Assembly: GCF_023101765.2 (NCBI RefSeq)
Contig: NC_064227.1
Location: forward strand, 8,007,592 to 8,071,591
Length of the DNA stretch: 64,000 nucleotides
Direction: 5' to 3'
From: Spodoptera frugiperda
Taxonomy: Eukaryota; Arthropoda; Insecta; Lepidoptera; Noctuidae
Positions 47,903-58,618 of the stretch are shown here, piece by piece. Below the pieces are notes generated by a model. The model did no database searches and was not told the DNA's origin. It saw only the letters and a list, made by a program, of their open reading frames with translations. Both the position numbers and the translations under genes were made by a program. Numbering within the stretch: position 1 is the stretch's first letter; each line of letters begins with the position of its first letter.

Positions 47903-48076
47903 TAACGGGGTTTCTTTTTTTTTTAATGGGGAAAATCATTCAATGACTTCTCCCGTCTTGGGCGAGACGAGAGGGAGTGTCAGACTCTTACTGACTAAAA
48001 ACCACCCCGTTCCTACTCCTGCTTTTCGAGCCGGAGCCCCGCTAGGTAGTCTGCAGCTCCGGTCTATAACGGGGTT
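47903..48076 (-). mobile_element. SINE A insertion with 10-bp target-site duplication
   Basis: TAACGGGGTT at 47903-47912 recurs at 48067-48076. The insert starts with a T-rich run (the poly(A) tail on -) and ends at the SINE's 5'-truncated AGCTCCGG region. The ORF through it is incidental. Confidence 0.85.
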
Positions 48077-48552
48077 AATGACTAAATTTAAAGGCGAAAC
48101 GCTTCGTACGTGTGGGTGGGATATCCATCGGGAAGTGGTCCACAGAAAGAGATTACAACAGGGTATTTTTTATTATTTAAAAGGTTTTGTTTCTTGGAGA
48201 TGAAATCGTCCTAGACTAGAACAGGAAAAATTAACCATTGACATTGACATTGATGCAACTATTATTCAGGGTAATTTAGTAATTAATAATCAAGTTTACG
48301 GTCGTCAACGCACTTACATATGTCGTCATTAGTGTCACATACTCAGGCTACGGTGACAGCTTCCCATTGAAGAGCACACAAGCATCGTTGCTAGTTGCTA
48401 CTAATAGTAGTTAGTAGTACAAAAGGTTTTTATAACACATTTATGAACATTTCTTTTACAAAATGTTACATATAAGGGTCTCTGCACTAGACTAGTAAAT
48501 GATAGTGTACAGTCTACTGCCTCTGCACTAGACATATTAGATAAAAAAGAGG

Positions 48553-48645
48553 ATTTTACGATATAGCACGTCTGCCCATAAGCAACCCATTCACTCGGGC
48601 CTTGAAGACACCCAGGTTATACCCATCAGGAAACACAGTCACATT
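48553..48645 (+). repeat. LINE-derived repeat F fragment
   Basis: GCACGTCTGCCCATAAGCAAC, CACTCGGGCCTTGAAGACAC and CCATCAGGAAACACAG match 21037-21240. Confidence 0.65.
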
Positions 48646-49610
48646 TATGACCTCGATGAACATTTCTTTTATTTACAAAATGTTACGTGTAAAGGTATCT
48701 GCACTAGACTAACAAATACATGGCTTATGACTGATTCTTTGCTTTTAAAATGTCAGGATTAGAATTTAAGTACCGAAAAAGTTGTAGCTATGAGATATAC
48801 ACTTCTTCTATTTTGTGATTGTGACTTAATATTGTATTTCCCCCACCTATGTACATTATGAATGCAATAAATACTTGAATACACATAATCTTGCAAACTA
48901 CATAGTTACGTATCCAACCAATTTGTATAAGATGATCATGATGTCCTAATGAAGTAAGGTTCTGAGTTCCACCTAATGTGGTAGACAAAATTACGCGGCG
49001 CCGCTCATTATTTTCTGTGGTAATTACAGTACAGGGTAGGCTTCGTTTTATCGAGATTTTCAGTTTTTGTCCAAACATTTTTATTTTACTGAATAATGTT
49101 TAGATACATACATAGGGATAAACAAAATAGGGCCATATTAAACATCAATCAAGAATACATTTTGCTATAATAGATAAACTTTTATGATGTAATGAATCAA
49201 TACTGTTGCAAACTAAAATAACACGTGTTTGACTGAGCAGTTACAGTGGTACCCGTACAGTATAATGCCAAAGAAATGTCATATTTTAAACTCGATACTT
49301 TAACTGAAAAGGAAGTAAGCTTGTAGTTATGTATTTATGTCAACTCTGCAGTATTTAACTAATTGAAATATTGCGTAACAATACATAATGTTTTTAGTTA
49401 GTAGAAGTCTTCAAACACGTCGCCAGGCGGCGCGCGCCGCGGCGTGTACATTTTTCCCCTACAAAAGTACAAACCGGTTCTATTTTTAACTCGACCCCAA
49501 GTTCCCTACTCCGTAACTAGATGTCGCTGTGCAATGACGTCACATTTGTGAATCGCGGTGTTAAGATTCTCCGCCGTTGAACGACCCTCGCGGTTCGCCG
49601 TTCGGAATTC

Positions 49611-49773
49611 ATACTTACCTGGCGTAGGGGATACCGTGATCAAGAAGGCGGTTCCCCCAGGGCGAGGTCCTCTCATTGCACTGCGATTGGGTTGACCCCT
49701 GCGATTATCCCTAATGTGGATAACTCGGACGCGTAATTTTTGGTAGTGGGGACTGCGTACGCGCTGTCCCCTA
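49611..49773 (+). ncRNA. U1: U1 spliceosomal snRNA gene
   Basis: The RNA begins ATACTTACCTG, the sequence that pairs with 5' splice sites. Stem-loop I follows (GGGGATACCGTGATCAAGAAG region, U1-70K site), then stem-loops II and III with ATTGCACT in the stem-loop II loop. The Sm site AATTTTTGG is at 49735-49743, and the terminal stem-loop is GTGGGGACTGCGTACGCGCTG closing with TCCCC. Length is about 163 nt, as expected for insect U1, and nothing looks broken. Intactness plus genomic context suggest a functional, pol II-transcribed snRNA gene. The GC-rich 60 bp upstream should hold the proximal sequence element, but I cannot define it. The minus-strand ORF crossing it is incidental. Confidence 0.95.
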
Positions 49774-51477
49774 AGATATCCATGAAAATCTTATACCCCA
49801 AGATATGTTGATTTGGTAACTGAGTGTGATTTGTGATGATAGTAAATACTTCGATTCTTTCCTGTAACATTCGTAGAACAAAATCCTTTAATATTGAGTA
49901 GAGTATACTATAGATACTAAGCAAACTTAAGCCGCTATTTGTCACAAAAGTTTACTGCCCATGTCTGAATAACACATTGATAAAATAATCGTACGATGAC
50001 GAACTTCTATGACTTTCCCTATTTTGTCATTGTCTACCAGCTGATATAGATATTTTACAACATGTTTACTGTTCAACTAAAATAAATTTAAGGCGTCAAT
50101 AAAAATCCATTATGTTCGTTAAATAAAGATAAAGTTCAACGATTTGAAGTTTTTAGCGACTTTCAATAATTTTGTTTGTTTGGTCGTTTACATTGGAATA
50201 AATGGCTAATAAATAGTTATATCAAAGACAAACATTTTAAGCCCGTCATTTGTATTTTTTAATATACTCTTTTTTTCTTTGTTAAGTATAATAAAAAGTA
50301 AGAATATTATTGTTTAAGTTGACAATATAAGAACGCAACCTTCCGTATCTACTTAATTTATAATTAAGAAAAGTAGGAATCAAATTTTTTTTAATATTAT
50401 TTGATATTTGATTGCAACATGACAACAAAATTACTTACATATTTTTTACAGAAACCACTTTAATAAATTATGGCCGAATATCTTTAGAATTACAGAAGCC
50501 TAAATTTATCTTCAGACGTGATAGAATTCAATTGAATGCCAACTTAAGATTAGATTTCCTACTTTAAGTCTCATTTCGATATCTTTACATCACACTGAAA
50601 TTCACAAATGGTCATAAAAATATGTATTAACGACTTTAAATCCAATTGAATAGGCAAACGCGTCACAAAAGGGAAGGTATGTATCACATCCGATATTGAG
50701 GTAATTGAGGTGTAAAGAATCAAGATATGAAATTGTATATCGGTTGCTAACTACGATACAACACAATCTATGATTAATTTATTTTACTGCAGTAATATTT
50801 GATGACGACACCTCGACCATTGGTGTGTTTTGAGGCAGGGTGTGATAAAGTGGTAATAGGTAATGCCACGTCATCACATATTTACGAATATTTAAATTTT
50901 ATCACACTGTCACTAAGCTATCAAATGGAATTTAGTAATGAAATCTCTCCACTAATCTTTGTAGGAAGTCATCGGTGATATGTTGATAATATTGTAAGGT
51001 AAGCTAACCAAATAAGGCCTACCTTATTTTTATTACCGCCTAGCTCGTAGGTTTAAAATGACAATGGGCTGATAATTTCAAAATCTTATATGTATTTATT
51101 AAACTTTGTAATAATGGAATCAAAATAGCTTTAGAAACAAAAATTACAATTTTATAAACACAAATAACTAAAGTGTCACTTTGGTCTTATTGGGAACCCT
51201 ATGTCTTAATAAATGTCAATGCTTATAATAAATGTAATGAGATCTTATTAATTAATTTTGGTCATTATACATCAGGCTAAACGAGTTTCTCATCATGTAA
51301 TACCCAAGTAACATCTTTGAAGTCATCGGTACCCCAGCATCAGTCAAACGAATGAGAATAACTTCTTGTTCTGTAGCCAATTTAGCGACCGACCTAGCTT
51401 TCGTGTAGTGGAAACCACTCTTTAGATGGTGCGTACTTCTTTGGAAGTTATATCTGGCTGCAGCAGCCTACCGGGTA
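49774..51477. other. non-coding, AT-rich
   Basis: No gene is supported. A possible inverted-repeat end, AAGCTAACCAAATAAGGCCTA, lies at about 51001-51021 (see 51000-52100). Confidence 0.5.
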
Positions 51478-52100
51478 AAACAGGGTGCATAAAATTCGAA
51501 GGGTGAATAGATACTATGAAGAATTTCCGGATATCCATTCACCCCTTTTCTGTATCTATTCACCCCGTTTACCCCTTTCTACCATTTTAACAGCGTTTTC
51601 CATATTTTGCAAAATCCATTGGCTTTCTTTTTGACAGAAGCTGGTGATCCGTTTTCTATGAAATTACTGAAAAACAACTATGCCGTAATAAGGCCTACAC
51701 TTTTTTTTGTAGGCTTTATTAGGACATGGCACATAGGTAAACAAAACAACTATTATATGAAATACACCGATATTATAGCTATTTCACTAATGTGAGGAGA
51801 TGGCTAAATGTATAATTGTCATACAGACAAAACACGGCACTTCGTATACTGATAAATATAAAAATACTAACAGTTTACGCTACTCGAATTTTATAAAAAC
51901 TAAAGTGCGCTCCACGTCGTGATTGTTTTCGTCTGTAGGTTCCAACATAATCGCGGCACGGGTTGCTTGCTGTGCTCAAATTAGTTAAGTAATGTGCATG
52001 CACACTTCTACAAACTCTGGCGACCATTTGACATCGGGAAGAGGGAAATTTTCAAAATAGGCTTTATTGAGGCATAGGCCTTATTTGGTTAGGTTACTAT
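51000..52100. repeat. possible 1.1-kb element with inverted ends
   Basis: AAGCTAACCAAATAAGGCC near the left and GGCCTTATTTGGTTAGGTTA near the right are inverted copies. Similar words (AATAAGGCCTACAC...GTAGGCTTTATTAGG) form a hairpin at about 51688-51722. The interior has no recognisable transposase. Confidence 0.35.
51478..51580. repeat. palindromic MITE (GGGGTGAATAG family), copy 2
   Basis: GGGTAAAACAGGGTGCATAA and AAGGGTGAATAGATACTATG on the left pair with CATTCACCCCTTTTCTGTATC and TATTCACCCCGTTTACCCC on the right. Confidence 0.7.
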
Positions 52101-52135
52101 AATTGTGTAAGTCTGTTTGTTCTCTTGAGATCCAA

Positions 52136-52288
52136 TTTTTATTTTTTCATGGTGGAAATACAGTTCTTCCGCCTTGGGCGAGGCGAGAGGGAGACAGTCA
52201 GACTCTTGCTGACTAAAAACCACCCCGCTCTTACTCCTGCTTTTAGAGCCGGAGCCACGGTAAACCCGTTAGGTAGTTCGCAGCTGCG
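52136..52288 (-). repeat. SINE A copy
   Basis: Starts TTTTTATTTTTTCATGG; CCTTGGGCGAGGCGAGAGGG, CTGACTAAAAACCACCCCGC and AACCCGTTAGGTAGTTCGC. It is 5'-truncated. Confidence 0.75.
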
Positions 52289-52450
52289 AATATTCTGTCT
52301 CTGAGTTAAAAATACCCTGTGTACTTACGTTTTGAGCACAGTAAACTCATAAAGCATTAAAAAAATTAAAGTTTCTCAACATTTTTGAAGTATTGCGATG
52401 ATCGTGTTGCATGGTTTATACTATTGTGGCGACACTCTGACAAGTGACAG

Positions 52451-53637
52451 ATGACAGTAGTCGCACATAGACTATCGACGAGCAAATCAACGGATGACGT
52501 CACAAATATCCTGCATCGCACATACGATGTTTACATGCGAATTAACACGGATAGAAAATCCCAACGAACAACAGTGGGGCAGAAAGCCCGCCAGGCCGAT
52601 CACCTCGCCTGGTCGGAGGATCCTCCTTTTCTTAGGGAACTTTACTCGCTGTTCCCTAAACTATTAATGTCAGAAACTCGTAATTGCTATTAAAAAATAA
52701 ATGTAATCTGAAAAAAGTATTTGAGCAATGGTACGGTGAATAGCGTAACGTTACTCGGAGAATTATGGCAGGCACTTTAACAATTTATTATATTTTACGA
52801 GACAAATAATTCAAAAATGAATATTATGTAAGTGTATATAGTCTAAAAGTAAAGTGATACCTACACTTTGGTCTGGAAATATTGGAATACCTAGTAATAA
52901 AGCAAGTATTGCTTGAACTAGGTAACTACATGTAGATACTTTCCCAGATGCATAATGTTAGCAGGTAGCACTTAACAATATCAAAGACCTAGGTCATGTG
53001 TTTTAGAGCAGAACTTGCAAGTTGAGAGGTAAACTAGACAACTACTTTATTGTCGGAGATACCTATTACACAAATACAAAAAGTTGTTTAGAAGCCTATG
53101 TAGACAGTAGCTACTCGGTTAAGTTTACAACAGCAGAATATGAAAAAATTGGATGGGTGCTTAGTCTTACAATTACGAATTGTCATAAATTATAGGAAAA
53201 ATCTAAATTATTTTCTGAGCGTATTTTATTATTTGTCTGCATTATTTTACGTGAATTTACTCACTCGTGTATTTTATGATGTTTACCTAATTAATTATTA
53301 TTAGGAAGGTATTTATAGCTAAAGGCCATGAAAAGGTTATTTGTGATTGTGAGATTCATTGATTGTGTTTTTGAAATTCTATTTAGGCCGCAGTAAAAAC
53401 TAAAATTGTACGTACTGCGTACCTAGTTATCTACATAGGAATTATTTGTGTTTATATTTTCATTTATTAGATGATTATAGTGCATGATAGTAGATGTAAA
53501 TAGGTGTAACTGTAACACTTGTAATAGAAATGAGGGTTTTTAAACCGTTGGACACGATTTGAATTCGCTTGGTGTATTGTTATGTTTGTAAATATTTCTG
53601 GTAAATAAAACAATTTAATAAAATAAACTTGTCATTT
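52451..53637. other. non-coding or unresolved stretch
   Basis: An 80-codon ORF (52451-52693, +) has no family resemblance I recognise, and its composition is ordinary. The rest is AT-rich intergenic DNA downstream of hsp70. Confidence 0.35.
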
Positions 53638-53643
53638 TTTTAT
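53638..53643 (-). terminator. poly(A) signal of hsp70
   Basis: TTTATT on + (AATAAA on -) lies about 205 bp past the stop codon at 53848-53850, a reasonable 3' UTR length. Confidence 0.5.
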
Positions 53644-53847
53644 TTTTCTTTTTTACAAACTTAAAACTAACAGTTAACACTAAAATTAGGAACACGTTTG
53701 AACATAATTCAACAGAGGATAATCAGATCATGTGCTGGCAAAATAAATAAATTAATCAGTCTTAAACTTAATATCACATTCTAGATTCTCATGATGTATA
53801 CTGGAATCGGCACAGTTGGTGCCTATCTACATATTATAATCTCACTC

Positions 53848-55850
53848 TTAATCGACTTCTTCCACGGTTGGCCCACTATGCTGCTGGTAGCCTCCGTAGC
53901 CACCTGGCATGCCTCCGTAACCACCAGGCATTCCTCCAGGCATGCCGCCAGGCATTCCTCCAGGCATGCCGCCAGGCATTCCTCCAGGCATGCCGCCAGG
54001 CATACCGCCCGCTCCCTGCGCGCCCGCGCCGTGCATCTTGGCCATGACGGGCGAGCAGACGCGCTGCACGTCCTTCAGCCTGTGCTCGTACTCCTCCTGC
54101 TCCGCCAGCGTGTTGTTGTCGAGCCACTTGAGCGCGTCGTCGCACGCGTCCCTCGCCGTGCTCTTGTCCTGTTCCGAGAGCTTGTCTCCGGCCTCGTCCA
54201 GCGCCTGCTTCACGCTGAACACGTACGACTCGAGCTGGTTCCGAGACGCTACGCGCTGCCTCTGCTTCTCGTCCTCATCCTTGTACTTCTCGGCCTCGGC
54301 GAGCATGCGCTCGATCTCGGCCTGCGACAGGCGTCCCTTGTCGTTCTTGATCACGATGTTCTTGCTTCGGCCGGTGCTGTTCTCTTTGGCCGACACGTTG
54401 AGGATGCCGTTCGCGTCCAGGTCGAAGGTGACGTCGATCTTAGGGACGCCGCGCGGCGCGGGCGGGATGCCGGTCAAGTCGAACGTGCCCAGCAGGTTGT
54501 TGTCCTTGGTCATCGCTCGCTCGCCCTCGTACACTTGGATCGTGACCGCCGGCTGGTTGTCCGAGTACGTGGTGAACGTCTGCGACTGCTTGCACGGGAT
54601 CTTACAGTTGCGCTCGATGATCTTCGTCATCACGCCGCCGGCGGTTTCGATGCCGAGGGACAGAGGGGCCACGTCCACCAGCAACACGTCCTGGATCTTC
54701 GAGTCTTGCTCGCCGCTCAGGATGGCCGCCTGGACGGCCGCGCCGTACGCGACCGCCTCGTCCGGGTTGATGGAGAGGTTCAGCTTCTTGCCGCAGAAGA
54801 AGTTCTGCAGCAGACTCTGCACCTTCGGGATCCTGGTGGAGCCTCCGACGAGGACGACGTCGTGGATCTGGCTCTTGTCCATCTTGGCGTCCTTGAGCGC
54901 CTTCTCGACCGGCTCGAGGGTGCCTCGGAACAGGTCTGCGTTGAGCTCTTCGAAGCGCGCGCGGGACACGCGAGTGTAGAAGTCGATTCCCTCGTAGAGC
55001 GCGTCGATCTCGATGGTGGCTTCGGTGCTGGACGACAGCGTGCGCTTAGCGCGCTCGGCGGCTGTGCGGAGGCGGCGCAGTGCGCGAGGATTCATGCGCA
55101 TGTCCTTCTTGTACTTGCGCTTGAACTCGTCCGCGAGATGGTTCACCAATCTGTTGTCGAAGTCCTCGCCTCCGAGATGCGTGTCGCCCGCCGTCGCCCT
55201 CACTTCGAACAACGAGCCTTCGTCGATGGTCAGGATCGACACGTCGAACGTTCCGCCGCCGAGGTCGAAGATGAGGACGTTCCTCTCGCCCTTGAGGTTC
55301 TTGTCGAGGCCGTACGCGAGCGCAGCGGCTGTGGGCTCGTTGATGATCCTGAGCACGTTCAGCCCGGCGATGGCTCCCGCGTCCTTGGTGGCCTGGCGCT
55401 GAGAGTCGTTGAAGTACGCCGGCACTGTGATCACCGCGTCGCGTACTGTCGTTCCGAGGTAAGCTTCCGCCGTCTCCTTCATCTTCGTCAGCACCATGCT
55501 GCTGATCTCCTCGGGCGCGAACCGTTTCGTTTCCCCTTGAACTCCACTTGGATCTTCGGTTTGCCGCAGTCGCTGACCACCCTGAAGGGCCAGTGTTTCA
55601 TGTCTGCCTGGATCTTGGGGTCGTCGAATTTCCTTCCGATCAGTCGCTTGGCGTCGAACACCGTGTTGTTGGGGTTGAGGGCGACCTGGTTCTTGGCTGC
55701 GTCTCCGATGAGGCGCTCCGTGTCCGTGAAGGCCACATAGGATGGTGTGGTGCGGTTGCCCTGGTCGTTGGCGATGATCTCCACGTTGCCGTGCTGCCAC
55801 ACGCCGACGCACGAGTATGTGGTACCCAGATCTATTCCAATGGCTGGCAT
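53848..55850 (-). pseudogene. Hsp70: heat-inducible Hsp70 chaperone gene with a one-base frameshift
   Basis: This is an intronless, GC-rich gene. ATG 55850 opens with the Hsp70 signature IGIDLGTTYSCVGVW (residues 4-18). After residue 106 the frame breaks: the plus strand has four Cs at 55533-55536 where five are needed (minus GGGGG before AAACG). The intact frame then continues to stop 53848-53850. With one base restored the length would be about 667 residues. All ATPase-domain motifs (DLGGGTFDVSIL, VLVGGSTRIPKVQ), the substrate-binding domain, a GGMP repeat tail and the cytosolic EEVD end are present. Hsp70 folds proteins in the cytosol with ATP, J-proteins and, via EEVD, TPR co-chaperones. 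As written the product would be a truncated 120-residue peptide. A sequencing error in a homopolymer is as likely as real pseudogenisation, because no other damage is seen. Confidence 0.9.
53937..54005 (-). repeat. in-frame tandem repeat coding the GGMP tail
   Basis: Units of about 24 bp (plus-strand GGCATGCCGCCAGGCATTCC) encode repeated GGMP in the C-terminal tail of Hsp70. Near-identical units favour slippage and length variation. Confidence 0.8.
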
Positions 55851-55990
55851 TTTGTTTGTCTTCAGATTCTCTTCACACTCAATAATAACAATAACGTTGA
55901 ATAAACTTGCGTTGCGAGTCTAGTAAACTCAAACTCCTCGGTTTGCACCGAACTCTCTTCGTCTGCTTTGTATCGCGTTTCAAATAATTC
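55851..55990 (-). promoter_or_regulatory. hsp70 5' UTR
   Basis: An A- and T-rich, intronless leader of roughly 140 nt ends ACAAACAAA before... the ATG context CAAAATGCC. Long unstructured leaders of this kind support translation during heat shock in insect hsp70 genes. The start is inferred from the TATA box. Confidence 0.5.
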
Positions 55991-56015
55991 TGAGTTCGCG
56001 CCGAGCGCTCGCCGC

Positions 56016-56022
56016 TTATATA
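56016..56022 (-). promoter_or_regulatory. hsp70 TATA box
   Basis: TATATAA on the minus strand (context GAGTATATAAGCGG), about 165 bp upstream of the ATG. It predicts a transcription start near 55985-55992. Confidence 0.8.
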
Positions 56023-56035
56023 CTCAACAAATCAG

Positions 56036-56065
56036 ATTCGAGAGATTTCCAGACATGTCTAGACG
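56036..56065. promoter_or_regulatory. heat-shock element array, proximal
   Basis: Six contiguous 5-bp modules in register: ATTCG, AGAGA, TTTCC, AGACA, TGTCT, AGACG. They alternate nTTCn and nGAAn-type half-sites with some mismatches. It lies just upstream of the TATA box, the classic position for HSF trimers. Confidence 0.75.
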
Positions 56066-56100
56066 TCACGAGATCCAACCAATCACAGACCAGAATCCAC

Positions 56101-56130
56101 AGAACGTTCCAGATAATGCCAGAAATGTCA
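56101..56130. promoter_or_regulatory. heat-shock element array, distal
   Basis: AGAAC, GTTCC, AGATA form a near-perfect nGAAnnTTCnnGAn site, followed after one weak module by AGAAA and TGTCA. CCAAT words (CCAATCA) lie at 56079-56085 and 56142-56148. Confidence 0.8.
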
Positions 56131-57408
56131 GACTAGATCGACCAATCAGAGCACTTGTGGGAAAGAGATAGACAATTCATTCTATCTCATTAGAGATACC
56201 AACGTAGAAAACTTCCCCGAATCTGGGGAGTTTGTAGATAAATAAAATTGGGGAAAACTTAAGTTGTGGCAGTAGTTTTTTATTCCTGTGGTGAAGTTAT
56301 TTCCCTAGATCACTTATGTATGAGTCCCATAAACACGTTTGTATTTAATAGTGTAATAGTTGTGACAATTGATGCCTACTTTTCAGAATTTTGTTGTTGT
56401 TTCGTGTGTTGATTCGCTGTTTATTTCCAAAGGTTTCAGGTAGGGTCGGGTGTCTCACATTGAACCAGGCAGCTACATTTAACCACCGCCGAATCTCGAA
56501 AATGTGACATTGCTAAAGTGCGCTAATATGAGTAAAAGAGAGGTATTTACGTTCCATCCCTGCCCACTAGTTTACGTGGCGATCGTGAGCAAAGTGTTTT
56601 TATGAGGAGCATTCGAAAGCAAACTGACTCAAAAAGTAAGTTTTTTTTGCAAATTCAATTCTTTTTTAGCTTTTTTCGATTAAATAATATCAATTTAATT
56701 ATATATACATTGTTTTCTATGGTTAGTTAGCAATTAAAAGCGCTATAATTCGTGTTTTTACGAAATTGATTTGCTGGTAAAATATTGAAGTTAGTTATCA
56801 AAACGTGGTGTGTCTCACAGTGAGCCACCTGAGGGTGGTACACATTGAGCCCTGGAACATTACGTACATCCCAGTCACTAAATGAGTTTATTTAAAGAAA
56901 TGTTTTTAATTTGTTATAAAATGGTGCGAAACGAAGTGTTAACAAGAAAAGTGGTGGGCATTTGGCTGGCAACATGCTTAAAGCCCTTAAACTGCACAGG
57001 TGAAAGTATTCGTATAAGATTTAAAGATTTTAATAAAATTAAATATAAGGCTGATTATTAGACTGTTGAATAGTTTGTTTTATAATAAATAAATATTGTA
57101 TAATTCACTATTCCTGTTTTTATTATTCTCACAAATTTTTTCGCTTTGATTTCGCTTATAAATGGAACTAGAATACATAGAAATAAGGTGGCTAAATGTG
57201 GACCATACCCTGGTTAAATGTGTACCACCTGAAGTACTCATTGAACCAAAAATCATTTTTCATGAAAACCTTGTTTACACCGAAACTAAAAGGAATATGA
57301 GAAATTAATGTTTTACAAAATTAAAACTAGATAAAGGCGAATGGCAGGGTTGTATGGGAGTCTCGTACAGCAAAAAATTTTCGTGTTCCCGAATAATTTT
57401 GGGTTTAA

Positions 57409-57760
57409 TTGGTAGTAAACATGATTGGAAAGCCCTATAAAAATTCTCAGATTTTTAGAAGTTGGGAGATAAGAGATATAACCAGATTTATGTTTGAGGT
57501 TAGGTTAGTCTATGGTCAATGGGAATATTCTGTAGATATGGATATTTTACAAGATTTTCATATTATTTATAAGGTAGAATATACATATAGTAGGTATTGG
57601 CTAGTAGAGAAGCTTGTTGTTAATAATATCAAAAGCACAGGTCAATCGCCAAGGTTAAGCAACCCTTGCCGACTTTGATGTGTGGATATGACCATCATAG
57701 CAAGTCTCCTTCGTGTTTCGAAAGGAGAAAGAGTAGGAAGATAAGAAATGACTTATGGAA
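57409..57760 (+). other. unrecognised ORF followed by LINE-tail-like sequence
   Basis: An 89-codon ORF (57409-57678) has no family I recognise. The sequence after it (TGTGGATATGACCATCATAG, AGTCTCCTTCGTGTTTCGAAA) resembles a lepidopteran LINE 3' end, so the whole is probably TE-derived. Confidence 0.3.
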
Positions 57761-57837
57761 CATTTATCTTATAATAAAGTAAGCTACTATCATCATTGTC
57801 TAGAGTTTGTTTCGCGTTGGCGTTGTATTCCGTTGAG

Positions 57838-57990
57838 TGAGTGAGGTTACCGGAGGCACAATTACTCTTTCTTTAACAACCACCCCCAAAAGGCCGGCAA
57901 CGCACTTCTAACGCCTCAGGTGTACATGGGCGGCGGCGATTGCTTACCATCAGACGATCCGTCTGCTCGTTTACCAACTTATTGCATAAA
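57838..57990 (-). repeat. interspersed repeat C
   Basis: GAGGTTACCGGAGGCACAATT, AAAAGGCCGGCAACGCACTTC and CATCAGACGATCCGTCTGCTC. Confidence 0.7.
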
Positions 57991-58239
57991 AAAGGTACTT
58001 ACCTAGTATAACTCCGAAACCCGACTTTTGACCTTAATTGTAGTACTTTAGTAAGTTTATTCAGTTTGAGTATATTTATCTATAGAAGGTGTCTCATTAC
58101 TATTGAGAGGTGGTACCAACATTACCCTTTGTTCTTTATCACGTGTAAGCACTAAGCACATAAACATTGTTTGAGTGAAAAAGAATGTAGGAAATTGATA
58201 AATTGACATGAGAAGTTACCCATTCAGTAGGGTGCTTAA

Positions 58240-58285
58240 GGAGTGACCTATGTCCAGCAGCGGTCTACAATAGTTTGATAATGAT
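58240..58285 (+). repeat. RTE-type LINE 3' tail fragment
   Basis: GACCTATGTCCAGCAGCGGTC followed by TTTGATAATGATTAAG matches the common RTE tail pattern. Confidence 0.45.
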
Positions 58286-58618
58286 TAAGTGCTGATGGAG
58301 TTTTGAGTGTAGGTAAATAAAGCAACTTAGTTTTTGTAGGAATACATTTACTTTATTTTCTTATAATTACTTGATTGGTTCTTAATATTACTTCATCCAA
58401 GAAAGGGGCAGGTCGGGTCATACCCTCATGGCAAGCATAACTCAAATACCAAAGAATGCTCATAACATGTGAGCAGCATCCCACTGTTCTTAAACCTACA
58501 ATACAATTACAGCAATCACAATTTTTTTAAGTGGCAGGTTTGATTGTGTCCCAGCTATTCATATTTGTTTCTGCAACTATGAAAACAAAATAAGTTCTAG
58601 GAGAAGAATGGCAGGACT

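Noticed and set aside
48788..49078. 96-codon minus-strand ORF
   Set aside because: No family resemblance, no splice or transcript signals; composition is that of the surrounding non-coding DNA.
53791..55740. A 649-codon ORF antisense to hsp70, and a 345-codon one within it
   Set aside because: Long antisense ORFs are a known by-product of GC-rich hsp70 codon use. The proteins are low in complexity and match no family, and the minus strand explains the region fully.
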